Position numbers and translations under genes: made by a program
Shown here: positions 17,844 through 27,463 of the stretch, in pieces
How positions within the stretch are numbered: the first letter of the stretch is position 1
Layout: each line of letters opens with the position of its first letter
Assembly: GCF_000585995.1 (NCBI RefSeq)
Contig: NZ_CP007410.1
Span: forward strand, 5,821,001 to 5,885,000
Direction of reading: 5' to 3'
Source: Pseudomonas brassicacearum
Lineage (GTDB): Bacteria > Pseudomonadota > Gammaproteobacteria > Pseudomonadales > Pseudomonadaceae
Length of the DNA stretch: 64,000 nt
Notes under the pieces: generated by a model
Database searches by the model: none
What the model was told of the DNA's origin: nothing
What the model saw: the letters and a program-made list of their open reading frames with translations, nothing else

Positions 17844-19751
17844 TCAGCGGGCGATGGCGTGTTTGCGCAGCTTCCGGTAGAGGGTGTTGCGGCTGATGCC
17901 CAGTTGCTCGGCGGTGTGGGTCATGTGCCAGCGCTGGCGTTCCAGTGCGTCGATCAAGGCCAACCGCTCAGCGTCGTCCAGCGGCCGCTCGGCCGGCGTT
18001 TCAACCATCACCGCGGCCGGGCGCTGGCGGATCATCGCCGGCAAGTCTTCCAGCCCAATCCGTCCGCCATCGCACAGCGCGGCCAGGGTCCGCAGCACGT
18101 TACGCAGTTGTCGCACGTTGCCCGGCCAATCAAACCCCAGCAGTGCCTGGCGCGCCGGCTCGTCGAGGGTCACCACTTCAGCGCCTGCCTCTTCGGCCAG
18201 CAGGAAGTCCAGCAACTGCGACTTGTCACTGCGCTCACGCAACGCCGGCAGTGGGATTTCCAAGCCGTTGAGGCGGTAATACAAATCCTCGCGAAAACTG
18301 CCATCCCGCACCCGGTCGAGCAACTGCCGGTGGGTGGCGCTGATGATGCGCACGTTCACCGCCTCAGGTTCACCGCCGATGGGCACCACCTGGCGATCCT
18401 CCAGCACCCGCAGCAAACGGGTCTGCAAGGCCAGGGGCATGTCGCCGATTTCGTCGAGGAATAGCGTGCCACCGTCGGCCTGTTGCAGCTTGCCACGCAT
18501 GCCTTCCTTGCGCGCCCCGGTGAAGCTGCCGCCGCGATAACCAAACAGCTCGCTCTCGATCAAACTTTCCGGAATGGCCGCGCAGTTGAGGGCCACGAAA
18601 TGCTTGCCGGCGCGCTGGCTGGCGTGGTGCACGGCCTTGGCGAAGGCTTCCTTGCCGGAGCCGGTTTCGCCGTGGATCAGCAGTGGCACATCGCGCTCGA
18701 ACACCCGCAGGGCCTTGCGAAAATGCTCCTGCAATGCCGCATCCCCCAGACAGATGCCTGGCAGTCGTGCAGGCTCGATGACTTTGAGCGCCGGGGCGAG
18801 CGGAACCGGCACGCTGCGGGGCTGGCCACGCAACACCGCGAATAAATGCCGACCGTCCCGGGTGCGCAACGGCCAACTGGCGCTGGCCTGGGGGCTGGCG
18901 CGGCCGAGCAGCTCGTCCAGCGAACAGTCGAAAAAGTCTTCCACCCGCTGCCCTAGCAAGCTGCCGCGAATATGCCCCAACAGGTTCAGTGCGCTCTGGT
19001 TGACGGCGCTGATCCGCCCTTCGCCGTCGAACGCCAGCAACCCTTCGCTGAACAGCCCCACGGATTCGGCCTGCAAATGAAAGCGCAGCAGCCATTGGTT
19101 GTCGAAGCAACGGAGGAAATAGCAGCTCTCGATCATCTTTGCCGAGAGGTTGACCAGGGCCATGGTGTGGAACTGGCTCTGGCGCGACACGTCCGGCCGG
19201 GCCGAGGACACATCAAGCACCGCCAGCAGTTCGCCCTGGGGGTCGAAGACCGGGCTGGCCGAGCAGGTCAGGCCGGTGTGGCGGCCACGGAAATGTTCTT
19301 CCTGGTGGATGGTCAGGGCCTGGCGTTCCACCAGGCAGGTGCCGATGCCGTTGGTGCCTTCGCAGGCTTCGCTCCAGTCGGCGCCGAGCCAGAGGCCGGC
19401 CCGTTCGAAAATCTTGCGCTCGCTGGGGGCGGTGACGCAGTTGAGGATCACGCCCCGGGCGTCGGTCAGCAGCACCGCGTGGCCGGCGCCGGAGAGTTGC
19501 TGGTGCAGGCTGGTCATTTCCGTGCCGGCGATGTGCAGCACCTGCTGCAGGCGTTCGCGGCTTTCCAGCACCCGGCCATGTTCGAGCACCGTTGGCGCCA
19601 GGTTCTGGGCCGGGTCGAGGTGATAGTCCTCGAGGCAGCGCAGCCAGGAACGGGCAATCGACGGATCGCTGCCAGGGCCCTGCAGGTGGGCCTTGCCCTG
19701 GGTGACCGTCAGGACTTGCTGGGCATGGCGACTCAAGTGGTTGCTGTGCAT
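17844..19751 (-). CDS. eatR: Sigma-54-dependent transcriptional activator, AcoR/EatR type (ethanolamine locus regulator)
   Basis: A 635-residue enhancer-binding protein. Residues about 60-200 form a GAF-type sensor (VLLTDARGVILNC, EGTNGIGTCLVERQ), followed by a PAS-like segment (LLAFDGEGRISAVNQSALNL). The AAA+ domain has Walker A GETGSGKEAFAKAV and Walker B GTLFLDEIGDMP. The C-terminus carries a Fis-type helix-turn-helix (HTAEQLGISRNTLYRKLRK). The sigma-54 contact loop reads GSFTGA, not the usual GAFTGA. It is divergent from exaC. The two sigma-54 promoters in front of exaC and the permease make these its obvious targets. It likely senses ethanolamine or acetaldehyde, by inference from position. 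Confidence 0.9.
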   Translation of the reverse strand: MHSNHLSRHAQQVLTVTQGKAHLQGPGSDPSIARSWLRCLEDYHLDPAQNLAPTVLEHGRVLESRERLQQVLHIAGTEMTSLHQQLSGAGHAVLLTDARGVILNCVTAPSERKIFERAGLWLGADWSEACEGTNGIGTCLVERQALTIHQEEHFRGRHTGLTCSASPVFDPQGELLAVLDVSSARPDVSRQSQFHTMALVNLSAKMIESCYFLRCFDNQWLLRFHLQAESVGLFSEGLLAFDGEGRISAVNQSALNLLGHIRGSLLGQRVEDFFDCSLDELLGRASPQASASWPLRTRDGRHLFAVLRGQPRSVPVPLAPALKVIEPARLPGICLGDAALQEHFRKALRVFERDVPLLIHGETGSGKEAFAKAVHHASQRAGKHFVALNCAAIPESLIESELFGYRGGSFTGARKEGMRGKLQQADGGTLFLDEIGDMPLALQTRLLRVLEDRQVVPIGGEPEAVNVRIISATHRQLLDRVRDGSFREDLYYRLNGLEIPLPALRERSDKSQLLDFLLAEEAGAEVVTLDEPARQALLGFDWPGNVRQLRNVLRTLAALCDGGRIGLEDLPAMIRQRPAAVMVETPAERPLDDAERLALIDALERQRWHMTHTAEQLGISRNTLYRKLRKHAIAR

Positions 19752-19800
19752 TTCTTATTATTCTCCCCGAAGGACCTTTGGACCTGCCAACACATACCCC

Positions 19801-19930
19801 GTGGCGAGGGAGCTTGCTCCCGCTGGGCTGCGCAGCAGCCCCAAAACCTGAGTTTGCGGTGTATCAGGCTGACCGAGTTGGCTGCCTTGGGACCGCTTCG
19901 CGCTCCAGCGGGAGCAAGCTCCCTCGCCAC
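19801..19930. repeat. Long-arm REP hairpin in the eatR-exaC intergenic region
   Basis: GTGGCGAGGGAGCTTGCTCC starts at 19801 and its inverse complement ends at 19930. The 488-bp divergent region holds this repeat near eatR. The regulatory half lies nearer exaC. Confidence 0.87.
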
Positions 19931-20025
19931 AAAAGCCGTCCTGCCACAAAAATACATTTGCCAGAGATTCCAGGATCGAAGCCCAGCATCCTCCAGCCCA
20001 ACCGCCTTTGCAATGCTGGCGCGAC

Positions 20026-20095
20026 CTGTCAGTCACAGACCGTCTCGTATCTGGCACAAACTGTCACACCCGCTGTATCACAAGCGTCACACCCC
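20026..20095. promoter_or_regulatory. Possible upstream activator sites for the sigma-54 activator
   Basis: A cluster of related TGTCA/TCACA words (CTGTCAGTCACAG at 20026, CTGTCACACC at 20061, GCGTCACACC near 20084) lies 60-130 bp upstream of the sigma-54 promoter of exaC. Enhancer sites of such activators usually sit at that distance. The assignment rests only on position and repetition. Confidence 0.35.
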
Positions 20096-20153
20096 CATCC
20101 GTTTGTCCGACCAACTCCTCCTAAAGTCTTGATTTACGGGCCCTGCAAGGCAA

Positions 20154-20169
20154 TGGCCCAACCTTTGCT
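20154..20169 (+). promoter_or_regulatory. Sigma-54 (-24/-12) promoter of exaC
   Basis: TGGCCCAACCTTTGCT matches the consensus TGGCAC-N5-TTGCW, with the essential GG and GC exactly twelve bases apart. It ends 70 bp before the exaC ATG. The divergent gene encodes a sigma-54 activator, which supports the call. Confidence 0.8.
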
Positions 20170-20239
20170 CTAGGCTTAGATACCAGCGCTCGATTTTGCG
20201 CGGCTCCCTTATAAGCACAAAAGCCAAGGAGAACTCATC

Positions 20240-21760
20240 ATGCGTTACGCTCACCCCGGTACTGAAGGCGCTATCGTTTCGTTCAAGAGCAAATACGGTA
20301 ACTACATCGGCGGCGAGTTCGTCGCGCCTGTCAAAGGTCAGTACTTCACCAATACTTCCCCGGTCAATGGCCAGCCCATTGCCGAATTCCCGCGTTCCAC
20401 CGCCGAAGACATCGAAAAAGCCCTGGACGCCGCCCACGCCGCCGCCGATGCCTGGGGCGCCACCTCGGCCCAGGCCCGCTCGCTGGTCCTGCTGAAAATC
20501 GCCGATCGCATCGAGCAGAACCTCGAAGTGCTGGCGATCACCGAGTCCTGGGACAACGGCAAGGCTGTGCGCGAAACCCTCAACGCCGACATCCCCCTGG
20601 CCGCCGACCACTTCCGCTACTTCGCCGGTTGCCTGCGGGCCCAGGAAGGCGCGGCCGCCGAGATCGACGGCAACACCGTGGCCTATCACATCCATGAACC
20701 CTTGGGCGTGGTCGGGCAGATCATCCCGTGGAACTTCCCGCTGCTGATGGCCGCCTGGAAACTCGCGCCGGCCCTGGCCGCCGGTAACTGCGTGGTGCTC
20801 AAGCCGGCCGAGCAAACCCCGCTGGGCATTTGCGTGCTGATGGAGCTGATCGGCGACCTGCTGCCACCTGGCGTACTGAACGTGGTGCAAGGCTTCGGCA
20901 AAGAAGCCGGTGAAGCCCTGGCCACCAGCAAGCGCATCGCCAAGATCGCCTTCACCGGTTCCACCCCGGTGGGCTCGCACATCATGAAATGCGCCGCCGA
21001 GAACATCATCCCGTCCACCGTGGAGCTGGGTGGCAAGTCGCCAAACATCTTCTTCGAAGACATCATGCAGGCCGAACCGAGCTTCATCGAGAAAGCCGCC
21101 GAAGGCCTGGTGCTAGCGTTCTTCAACCAGGGCGAAGTCTGCACCTGCCCATCCCGGGCGCTGGTCCAGGAATCGATCTACGACGAATTCATGCAAGTGG
21201 TGATGAAGAAAGTCCTGCAGATCAAACGTGGCGACCCGCTGGACACCGACACCATGGTCGGCGCCCAGGCGTCCGAGCAGCAATTCGACAAGATTCTTTC
21301 GTACCTGGAAATCGCCAAGGGCGAAGGCGCCGAGCTGCTGACCGGCGGCAAGGTGGAAAAACTCGAAGGCAACCTGGCCAGCGGTTACTACATCCAGCCG
21401 ACCCTGCTCAAGGGCACCAACAAAATGCGCGTGTTCCAGGAAGAAATCTTCGGCCCAGTGGTGAGCATCACCACCTTCAAGGACGAAGCCGAAGCCCTGG
21501 CGATCGCCAACGACACCGAGTTCGGCCTCGGCGCCGGCTTGTGGACCCGCGACATCAACCGCGCCTACCGCATGGGCCGGGCGATCAAGGCCGGTCGCGT
21601 CTGGACCAACTGCTACCACCTGTACCCGGCGCATGCCGCGTTCGGTGGCTACAAGAAGTCCGGTGTCGGCCGTGAAACCCACAAGATGATGCTCGACCAC
21701 TATCAGCAGACCAAGAACCTGCTGGTGAGTTACGACATCAATCCGTTGGGGTTCTTCTAA
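20240..21760 (+). CDS. exaC: Acetaldehyde dehydrogenase ExaC/EatA (NAD-dependent aldehyde dehydrogenase)
   Basis: A 506-residue ALDH-superfamily enzyme that oxidises acetaldehyde to acetate. Motifs are [31 protein letters not shown] (NAD site), [12 protein letters not shown] with the general base, and [12 protein letters not shown] with the catalytic cysteine. [15 protein letters not shown] and the C-terminal [15 protein letters not shown] are typical of the ExaC/AcoD group. The gene heads the ethanolamine operon and EutBC produces its acetaldehyde. A near-consensus sigma-54 promoter sits 70 bp upstream. The start has a GGAG ribosome site (AAGGAGAAC). Confidence 0.95.
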   Translation: MRYAHPGTEGAIVSFKSKYGNYIGGEFVAPVKGQYFTNTSPVNGQPIAEFPRSTAEDIEKALDAAHAAADAWGATSAQARSLVLLKIADRIEQNLEVLAITESWDNGKAVRETLNADIPLAADHFRYFAGCLRAQEGAAAEIDGNTVAYHIHEPLGVVGQIIPWNFPLLMAAWKLAPALAAGNCVVLKPAEQTPLGICVLMELIGDLLPPGVLNVVQGFGKEAGEALATSKRIAKIAFTGSTPVGSHIMKCAAENIIPSTVELGGKSPNIFFEDIMQAEPSFIEKAAEGLVLAFFNQGEVCTCPSRALVQESIYDEFMQVVMKKVLQIKRGDPLDTDTMVGAQASEQQFDKILSYLEIAKGEGAELLTGGKVEKLEGNLASGYYIQPTLLKGTNKMRVFQEEIFGPVVSITTFKDEAEALAIANDTEFGLGAGLWTRDINRAYRMGRAIKAGRVWTNCYHLYPAHAAFGGYKKSGVGRETHKMMLDHYQQTKNLLVSYDINPLGFF

Positions 21761-21804
21761 GCCCTTGGGGCAAGGCAGGTTCTCCTGCTTTGCCCCTTCG
21801 ATAG

Positions 21805-21902
21805 CCATCGCGAGCAAGCTCGCTCCCACAGGGATCTGTGGATAACTCGTTTTCCAGGGTTGGCAACAAATCCACTGTGGGAGCGAGCTTGCTCGCGATG
21901 GC
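21805..21902. repeat. REPIN with arms pointing inward (inverted REP pair)
   Basis: CCATCGCGAGCAAGCTCGCT begins at 21805 and ACTGTGGGAGCGAGCTTGCT, continuing to CGCGATGG, ends at 21902. The arm order is opposite to that of the copies at 8471 and 17578. It lies between exaC and the permease promoter. Confidence 0.87.
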
Positions 21903-21940
21903 GCCCTCACTGACAACATCAATTTACCGCCCCACCGCTC

Positions 21941-21956
21941 TGGCATGAGCTTTGCG
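21941..21956 (+). promoter_or_regulatory. Sigma-54 (-24/-12) promoter of the ethanolamine permease gene
   Basis: TGGCATGAGCTTTGCG keeps the TGGCAnG-N4-TTGC pattern with exact GG-to-GC spacing. It ends 64 bp before the permease ATG. It gives the eat-eutBC genes their own activator-dependent start apart from exaC. Confidence 0.82.
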
Positions 21957-22020
21957 TGCCCGCTCCACAGCAAACCCGAAAGTCCAATAGATCAAACAAT
22001 AAAAAAGACAGAGAGGACTT

Positions 22021-23391
22021 ATGACTTCTACCACCCAACTCAAACCCACACTCGGCACCCTGCATTTATGGGGCATCGCCGTCGGCCTGGTGATTTCCGG
22101 CGAGTACTTCGGCTGGAGCTACGGCTGGGGCACCGCAGGGACCCTGGGCTTTCTCGTCACCGCCCTCATGGTGGCGTTGATGTACACCTGCTTCATCTTC
22201 AGCTTCACCGAATTGACCACCGCGATTCCCCACGCCGGCGGGCCTTTTGCCTACAGCCGACGGGCCTTTGGCGAGAAAGGCGGGTTGATCGCCGGCATCG
22301 CCACCCTGATCGAATTCGTCTTTGCGCCCCCGGCCATCGCCATGGCCATCGGCGCCTACCTCAACGTGCAATTCCCGGAACTGGACCCCAAACTCGCGGC
22401 GGTCGGCGCGTACATCGTGTTCATGACCCTGAACATCCTCGGCGTCAGCATCGCCGCCGCCTTTGAGCTGGTGGTCACCGTGCTGGCGGTCGCCGAGTTG
22501 CTGGTGTTCATGGGCGTGGTCGCGCCGGGCTTCAGCTTCAGTAACTTCGTGCTCAACGGCTGGTCCGGCTCCAATGAATTCACCCTCGCCTCGATCCCCG
22601 GCATTTTCGCGGCGATCCCCTTCGCGATCTGGTTCTTCCTCGCCATCGAAGGCGCGGCCATGGCCGCCGAAGAAGCCAAGGACCCGAAACGCACGATTCC
22701 CCGCGCCTATGTCAGCGGCATCCTGACCCTGGTGTTCCTGGCCATTGGCGTGATGATCATGGCCGGCGGCGTGGGCGACTGGCGCACCCTGTCGAACATC
22801 AACGACCCGCTGCCCCAGGCCATGAAGGCGGTGGTCGGCAACAATTCAACGTGGATGCACATGCTGGTGTGGATCGGCCTGTTCGGCCTGGTGGCGAGTT
22901 TCCACGGCATCATCCTCGGCTACTCGCGGCAGTTCTTCGCCCTGGCCCGGGCCGGTTACCTGCCCCGTGGCCTGGCGAAACTGTCGCGCTTCCAGACCCC
23001 GCACCGGGCGATCCTGGCCGGCGGCGTCATCGGCATCGCGGCGATCTACAGCGATGGCCTGGTGAACCTGCAAGGCATGACCCTGACCGCCGCGATGATC
23101 ACCATGTCGGTGTTCGGCGCCATCGTGATGTACATCATCAGCATGCTCAGCCTGTTCAGATTGCGTAAGACCGAACCGAACCTGGAACGCACCTTCCGCG
23201 CCCCAGGCTACCCAATCGTGCCGGGCATTGCGTTGTTCCTGGCGGTGGTGTGCCTGGTGGCGATGGCCTGGTTCAACATGGTGATTGGCTTGGTGTTCCT
23301 CGGTTTCATGATTATCGGCTACCTGTATTTCCAACTGACCGCCAAGCAACGCTCCGATGCACCGGCGGACGCTATGCTCACAGGTATCTGA
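22021..23391 (+). CDS. eat: Ethanolamine permease (APC superfamily)
   Basis: A 456-residue transporter with twelve predicted membrane helices. The N-terminus (LGTLHLWGIAVGLVISGEYF followed by GWSYGWGTAGTLGF) is characteristic of the ethanolamine permease branch of APC carriers. IPHAGGPFAYSRRAFG and FFLAIEGAAMAAEEAKDPKR are conserved loops. Ethanolamine entry fits its place between exaC and eutB. The AGAGAGGAC ribosome site precedes ATG 22021. Unlike enteric eut operons, no microcompartment shell genes are nearby. Confidence 0.93.
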   Translation: MTSTTQLKPTLGTLHLWGIAVGLVISGEYFGWSYGWGTAGTLGFLVTALMVALMYTCFIFSFTELTTAIPHAGGPFAYSRRAFGEKGGLIAGIATLIEFVFAPPAIAMAIGAYLNVQFPELDPKLAAVGAYIVFMTLNILGVSIAAAFELVVTVLAVAELLVFMGVVAPGFSFSNFVLNGWSGSNEFTLASIPGIFAAIPFAIWFFLAIEGAAMAAEEAKDPKRTIPRAYVSGILTLVFLAIGVMIMAGGVGDWRTLSNINDPLPQAMKAVVGNNSTWMHMLVWIGLFGLVASFHGIILGYSRQFFALARAGYLPRGLAKLSRFQTPHRAILAGGVIGIAAIYSDGLVNLQGMTLTAAMITMSVFGAIVMYIISMLSLFRLRKTEPNLERTFRAPGYPIVPGIALFLAVVCLVAMAWFNMVIGLVFLGFMIIGYLYFQLTAKQRSDAPADAMLTGI

Positions 23392-23453
23392 AAATTGCAC
23401 TGGCGCCGGGCTGAGGGCCTGGCGCCTGCCATTTAAAAGTGCACACCAACCCT

Positions 23454-23545
23454 CTGTGGGAGCGAGCTTGCTCGCGATAGCGGTCTTACATCCGGCACAT
23501 GTGTTGAATGACACACCGCTATCGCGAGCAAGCTCGCTCCCACAG
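23454..23545. repeat. REPIN between permease and eutB
   Basis: CTGTGGGAGCGAGCTTGCTC starts at 23454 and its inverse ends at 23545. It fills most of the 203-bp gap inside the apparent operon. It may stabilise or separate the transcripts, but no promoter is evident between it and eutB. Confidence 0.9.
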
Positions 23546-23594
23546 GGTGATGGGTTGTATTTAAGTTATTTAGAGAACCAGGAGGACACCGCCC

Positions 23595-24989
23595 ATGGCC
23601 GCATTCGCCCATTCCGTCGGCGCCCAGACCTATCGCTTCGACAGCCTCAAGGACCTGATGGCCAAGGCCAGCCCGGCGCGTTCCGGGGATTTCCTCGCCG
23701 AAATCGCCGCGCTCAACGATGGCGAGCGGGTGGCCGCGCAAATGACCTTGGCCGACTTGCCCCTCAGCCATTTCCTGCAAGAAATGCTGATCCCTTACGA
23801 GGTTGACGAAGTCACCCGGCTGATCGTCGACACCCACGATAAACACGCCTTCGCCACCGTCAGCCACCTCACGGTCGGCGGTTTTCGTGACTGGCTGCTC
23901 GGCGACGCCGCCGATGAAGACAGCCTGCGGGCGCTGGCTCCGGGCCTGACGCCGGAGATGGTTGCGGCCGTCTCCAAGATCATGCGCGTGCAAGACCTGG
24001 TATTGGTGGCACAGAAAATCCGCGTGGTGACCAAATTCCGCGGCACCCTCGGCCTGCGCGGGCGCTTGTCCACCCGCCTGCAACCCAACCACCCCACCGA
24101 CGAACCGGCCGGGATCGCCGCGAGCATTCTCGACGGCCTGCTCTACGGCAACGGCGACGCCATGATCGGCATCAACCCGGCCACCGACAGCACCGCCTCG
24201 ATCTGCGCCATGCTGGAAATGCTCGACGCCATCATCCAGCGCTACGACATCCCCACCCAGGGCTGCGTGCTGACCCACGTCACCACCTCCATCGAAGCGG
24301 CGAACCGCGGCGTGCCCCTGGATCTGGTGTTCCAGTCCATCGCCGGCACCGAAGCGGCCAACGCCAGTTTCGGCATCAACCTGAACGTGCTGAAGGAAGG
24401 CTACGACGCCGGGCTCAGCCTGAATCGCGGCACCTTGGGCAACAACCTGATGTATTTCGAAACCGGCCAGGGCAGCGCGCTGTCGGCCAACGCCCACCAC
24501 GGCGTCGATCAACAGACCTGCGAGACCCGGGCCTACGCCGTAGCACGGCATTTCAACCCGTTCCTGGTGAACACGGTTGTAGGCTTCATCGGCCCGGAAT
24601 ACCTGTACAACGGCAAACAGATCATCCGCGCCGGCCTCGAAGACCACTTCTGCGGCAAGCTGCTGGGCGTGCCGATGGGCTGCGACATCTGCTACACCAA
24701 CCACGCCGAAGCCGACCAGGACGACATGGACACCCTGCTGACCCTGCTGGGCGTGGCCGGGATCAACTTCATCATGGGCATCCCCGGCTCCGACGACATC
24801 ATGCTCAACTACCAGACCACCTCGTTCCACGACGCCCTCTACGCCCGCCAGACCCTGGGCCTCAAGCCCGCGCCGGAATTCGAAACCTGGCTGGCGAACA
24901 TGGGCATCTTCACCCAGGCCGATGGCCGGGTGCGGTTCGGCGACAACCTGCCACCGGCGTTCCGTCACGCCCTCGCGCATTTGGGATAA
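23595..24989 (+). CDS. eutB: Ethanolamine ammonia-lyase large (heavy) subunit EutB
   Basis: Adenosylcobalamin-dependent enzyme that splits ethanolamine into acetaldehyde and ammonia. The 464-residue protein reads [24 protein letters not shown]-type region [14 protein letters not shown], and [20 protein letters not shown], all EutB signatures around the substrate site in the TIM barrel. Its C-terminal part [20 protein letters not shown] is complete. A GGAGGACACC ribosome site precedes it. Activity requires EutC, encoded 11 bp downstream, and a B12 supply from elsewhere. Confidence 0.97.
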   Translation: MAAFAHSVGAQTYRFDSLKDLMAKASPARSGDFLAEIAALNDGERVAAQMTLADLPLSHFLQEMLIPYEVDEVTRLIVDTHDKHAFATVSHLTVGGFRDWLLGDAADEDSLRALAPGLTPEMVAAVSKIMRVQDLVLVAQKIRVVTKFRGTLGLRGRLSTRLQPNHPTDEPAGIAASILDGLLYGNGDAMIGINPATDSTASICAMLEMLDAIIQRYDIPTQGCVLTHVTTSIEAANRGVPLDLVFQSIAGTEAANASFGINLNVLKEGYDAGLSLNRGTLGNNLMYFETGQGSALSANAHHGVDQQTCETRAYAVARHFNPFLVNTVVGFIGPEYLYNGKQIIRAGLEDHFCGKLLGVPMGCDICYTNHAEADQDDMDTLLTLLGVAGINFIMGIPGSDDIMLNYQTTSFHDALYARQTLGLKPAPEFETWLANMGIFTQADGRVRFGDNLPPAFRHALAHLG

Positions 24990-25000
24990 GTGAGCTGCCC

Positions 25001-25825
25001 ATGGATAAAAAACCTGTCGACCCGCAAAACCCTTGGCTGAACCTGCGCAACCTCACCCCGGCGCGCATCGCCCTCGGTCGCACCGGCACCAGCCTGCCGA
25101 CCCAGGCGCAACTGGATTTCCAGTACGCCCACGCCCAGGCCCGTGATGCCGTGCACCTGGCGTTCGACCATGAGGGCATTCGCACGCAACTCACTGAACG
25201 CGGCCGCGAAAGCCTGTTGCTCCACAGCGCCGCCATTGACCGCAACAGCTATCTACAGCGTCCGGACTTGGGCCGACGGCTCGACGACGTTTCTGCGCAA
25301 GTTCTGGATGACTACGCCAAGGCCCATCCCGGCGGCGTGGACCTGGCGATCGTGGTGGCCGACGGCCTGTCGGCGCTGGCGGTGCATCGGCATACCTTGC
25401 CGTTCCTGGCGCGGCTGGAAGAACAGATCGCCGCTGAAGGCTGGTCGACGTCGCCCGTAATCCTGGTGGAACAGGGCCGGGTCGCGGTGGCCGATGAAGT
25501 GGCCGAGCGGCTTGGCGCAAAAATGTCGGTGATCCTGATCGGCGAACGCCCCGGCCTCAGCTCGCCCGACAGCCTGGGGCTGTATTTCACCTACAACCCC
25601 AAGGTCGGCCTGACCGATGCCTATCGCAACTGCATCTCCAACGTCCGCCTCGAAGGCCTGAGCTACGGCATGGCCGCCCATCGCTTGATCTACCTGATGC
25701 GCGAGGCCTGCCGCCGGCAGCTTTCGGGGGTCAATCTGAAGGACGAAGCCCAGGTTCATACTCTGGATTCGGAAAGCGCTGCCGATATGAAAGGTAACTT
25801 CCTACTGATGCCGCCCCGAAGCTGA
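25001..25825 (+). CDS. eutC: Ethanolamine ammonia-lyase small (light) subunit EutC
   Basis: 274 residues. Family motifs are [59 protein letters not shown] and [20 protein letters not shown] (cobalamin-contacting loop). EutC completes the B12-binding interface of the EutB hexamer. It starts 11 bp after eutB, so the two are translated from one message. The cysteine-containing loop near the end ([20 protein letters not shown]) is intact. Confidence 0.96.
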   Translation: MDKKPVDPQNPWLNLRNLTPARIALGRTGTSLPTQAQLDFQYAHAQARDAVHLAFDHEGIRTQLTERGRESLLLHSAAIDRNSYLQRPDLGRRLDDVSAQVLDDYAKAHPGGVDLAIVVADGLSALAVHRHTLPFLARLEEQIAAEGWSTSPVILVEQGRVAVADEVAERLGAKMSVILIGERPGLSSPDSLGLYFTYNPKVGLTDAYRNCISNVRLEGLSYGMAAHRLIYLMREACRRQLSGVNLKDEAQVHTLDSESAADMKGNFLLMPPRS

Positions 25826-25931
25826 CAGATGCAACCGATTGCGTTTTTGATCCGCTTTCAGGCAGCATCGAAGCACGACAGAGCACCGTCGTTGTCAGAA
25901 TTTCTGTCGACCTTTGCAGACGAGACCTACC

Positions 25932-26393
25932 ATGCGGATTATCCAAGCCACGCTGGAACACCTGGACCTGCTGACCCCATTGTTCGTCAAATACCGGGAA
26001 TTCTACGGCTCGCTGCCCTACCCGGACTCGTCCCGAGCCTTCCTTGAAAAGCGCCTGCGCCGCAAGGAATCGGTGATCTACCTGGCCCTGCCGGATGACG
26101 ATGACAGCCGGTTGCTGGGGTTCTGCCAGCTCTACCCGAGCTACTCGTCGCTGTCCCTCAAGCGCGTGTGGATCCTCAACGACATCTACGTCGCCGAAGA
26201 CGCCCGCCGCCAACTGGTGGCCGACAACCTGATCCGCACCGCGAAAAAAATGGCCAAGGAAACCAACGCCGTACGCATGCGCGTCTCCACCAGCAGCAAC
26301 AACGAAGTCGCGCAGAAAACCTACGAATCGATCGGCTTCAAGGAAGACACCGAGTTCAAGAACTACGTGTTGCCGATCAGTGAAGGCATATAA
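25932..26393 (+). CDS. GNAT family N-acetyltransferase
   Basis: A 153-residue acetyltransferase. The beta4-beta5 region reads RVWILNDIYVAEDARRQLVA (acetyl-CoA motif A, with RRQLVAD in place of the usual RGxGxG/A). AVRMRVSTSSNNEVAQKTYE precedes the C-terminal IGFKEDTEFKNYVLPI. ATG at 25932 (MRIIQATLEHLDLL) is the natural domain start. It follows eutC by 106 bp. Its place at the end of ethanolamine loci in Pseudomonas suggests a possible role there, but no substrate can be named. Confidence 0.85.
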   Translation: MRIIQATLEHLDLLTPLFVKYREFYGSLPYPDSSRAFLEKRLRRKESVIYLALPDDDDSRLLGFCQLYPSYSSLSLKRVWILNDIYVAEDARRQLVADNLIRTAKKMAKETNAVRMRVSTSSNNEVAQKTYESIGFKEDTEFKNYVLPISEGI

Positions 26394-26464
26394 CCCAACA
26401 CCAATACTTCTGTGGTGAGGGAACCCTCACCACACCAATATCCCTGACACAACACCAAGCCCTT

Positions 26465-27269
26465 GTGGCGAGGGGATTTATCCCCGCTGGACTGCGCAGC
26501 AGTCCCAAACCTGAGCACTCGGTGCATCAGTTTGATCGAGCCGCCTACTTCAGGGCCGCTCCCCGCCCCAACGGGGATAAATCCCCTCACCACAAAAACC
26601 AACCCCACCAATCCCCCTGACACACCCCCCCCGTGGCGAGGGAGCTTGCTCCCGCTGGGCTGCGCAGCAGCCCCAAACCTGAGCACGCGATACATCAGAC
26701 TGACCGAGTCAGCCGCTTCAGGGCCGCTCCGCGCCCCAGCGGGAGCAAGCTCCCTCGCCACAAAAGCCAGCGCCCCCCTGCCCCAACACCAAACCCATTG
26801 TGGCGAGGGGATTTATCCCCGCTGGGCTGCGCAGCAGCCCCAAAACCTGAGCACGCGGTGCATCAGACTCACCGAGTCGGCTGATTTAGGGCCGCTCCGC
26901 GCCCCAACGGGGATAAATCCCCTCACCACAAAACCAGCGCACATCCATCCCTCTGACACACCACCAACCCCGTGGCGAGGGAGCTTGCTCCCGCTGGGCT
27001 GCGAAGCAGCCCCAAAACCTGAGCACGCGATACATCAGACTGACCGAGTCAGCCGCTTCAGGGCCGCTCCGCGCCCCAGCGGGAGCAAGCTCCCTCGCCA
27101 CAAAAGCCAGCGCCCCCCTGCCCCAACACCAAACCCATTGTGGCGAGGGGATTTATCCCCGCTGGGCTGCGCAGCAGCCCCAAAACCTGAGCACGCGGTG
27201 TATCAGATTGACCGAGTCGCCTGCTTCAGGGCCGCTTCGCGCCCCAGCGGGAGCAAGCTCCCTCGCCAC
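26465..27269. repeat. Tandem cluster of five long-arm REP hairpins
   Basis: Units lie at 26465-26593, 26633-26761, 26800-26929, 26972-27101 and 27140-27269, spaced 167-172 bp start to start. Units 1 and 3 carry GGGGATTTATCCCC at the tip of both arms. Units 2 and 4 carry GGGAGCTTGCTCCC. Unit 5 has one arm of each. Units 2-3 and 4-5 share the same spacer, which points to a 339-bp duplication. The frame open across 26463-27320 is a by-product of the repeats. Together with short flanks this fills the 1.07-kb gene-free stretch between the GNAT gene and dedA. Confidence 0.92.
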
Positions 27270-27463
27270 AAGAGCCTTCACCCGGCCTTCACCCAACCAC
27301 AACACCCCCGAAATCCCTAGCTACAAACTCACCCCGCTCCCCACCCTCCAGCCCGTATAATGCCGCTCTTCCCAGCTTGTAAGAAAAAGCTACACACTCT
27401 GTAGCCATACTCTAAGCCCGACCCAAAGCCTGCCGAGCCAGGCCACCACCACAGGTGTTATGC

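Noticed and set aside
26465..27269. Regularly spaced repeats resembling a CRISPR array
   Set aside because: Repeats are about 130-bp hairpins with conserved, not unique, spacers, and no cas genes are present.
26463..27320. 285-codon frame across the REP cluster
   Set aside because: Its repeated WRGSLLPLGC-like peptide is only the translation of REP arms.
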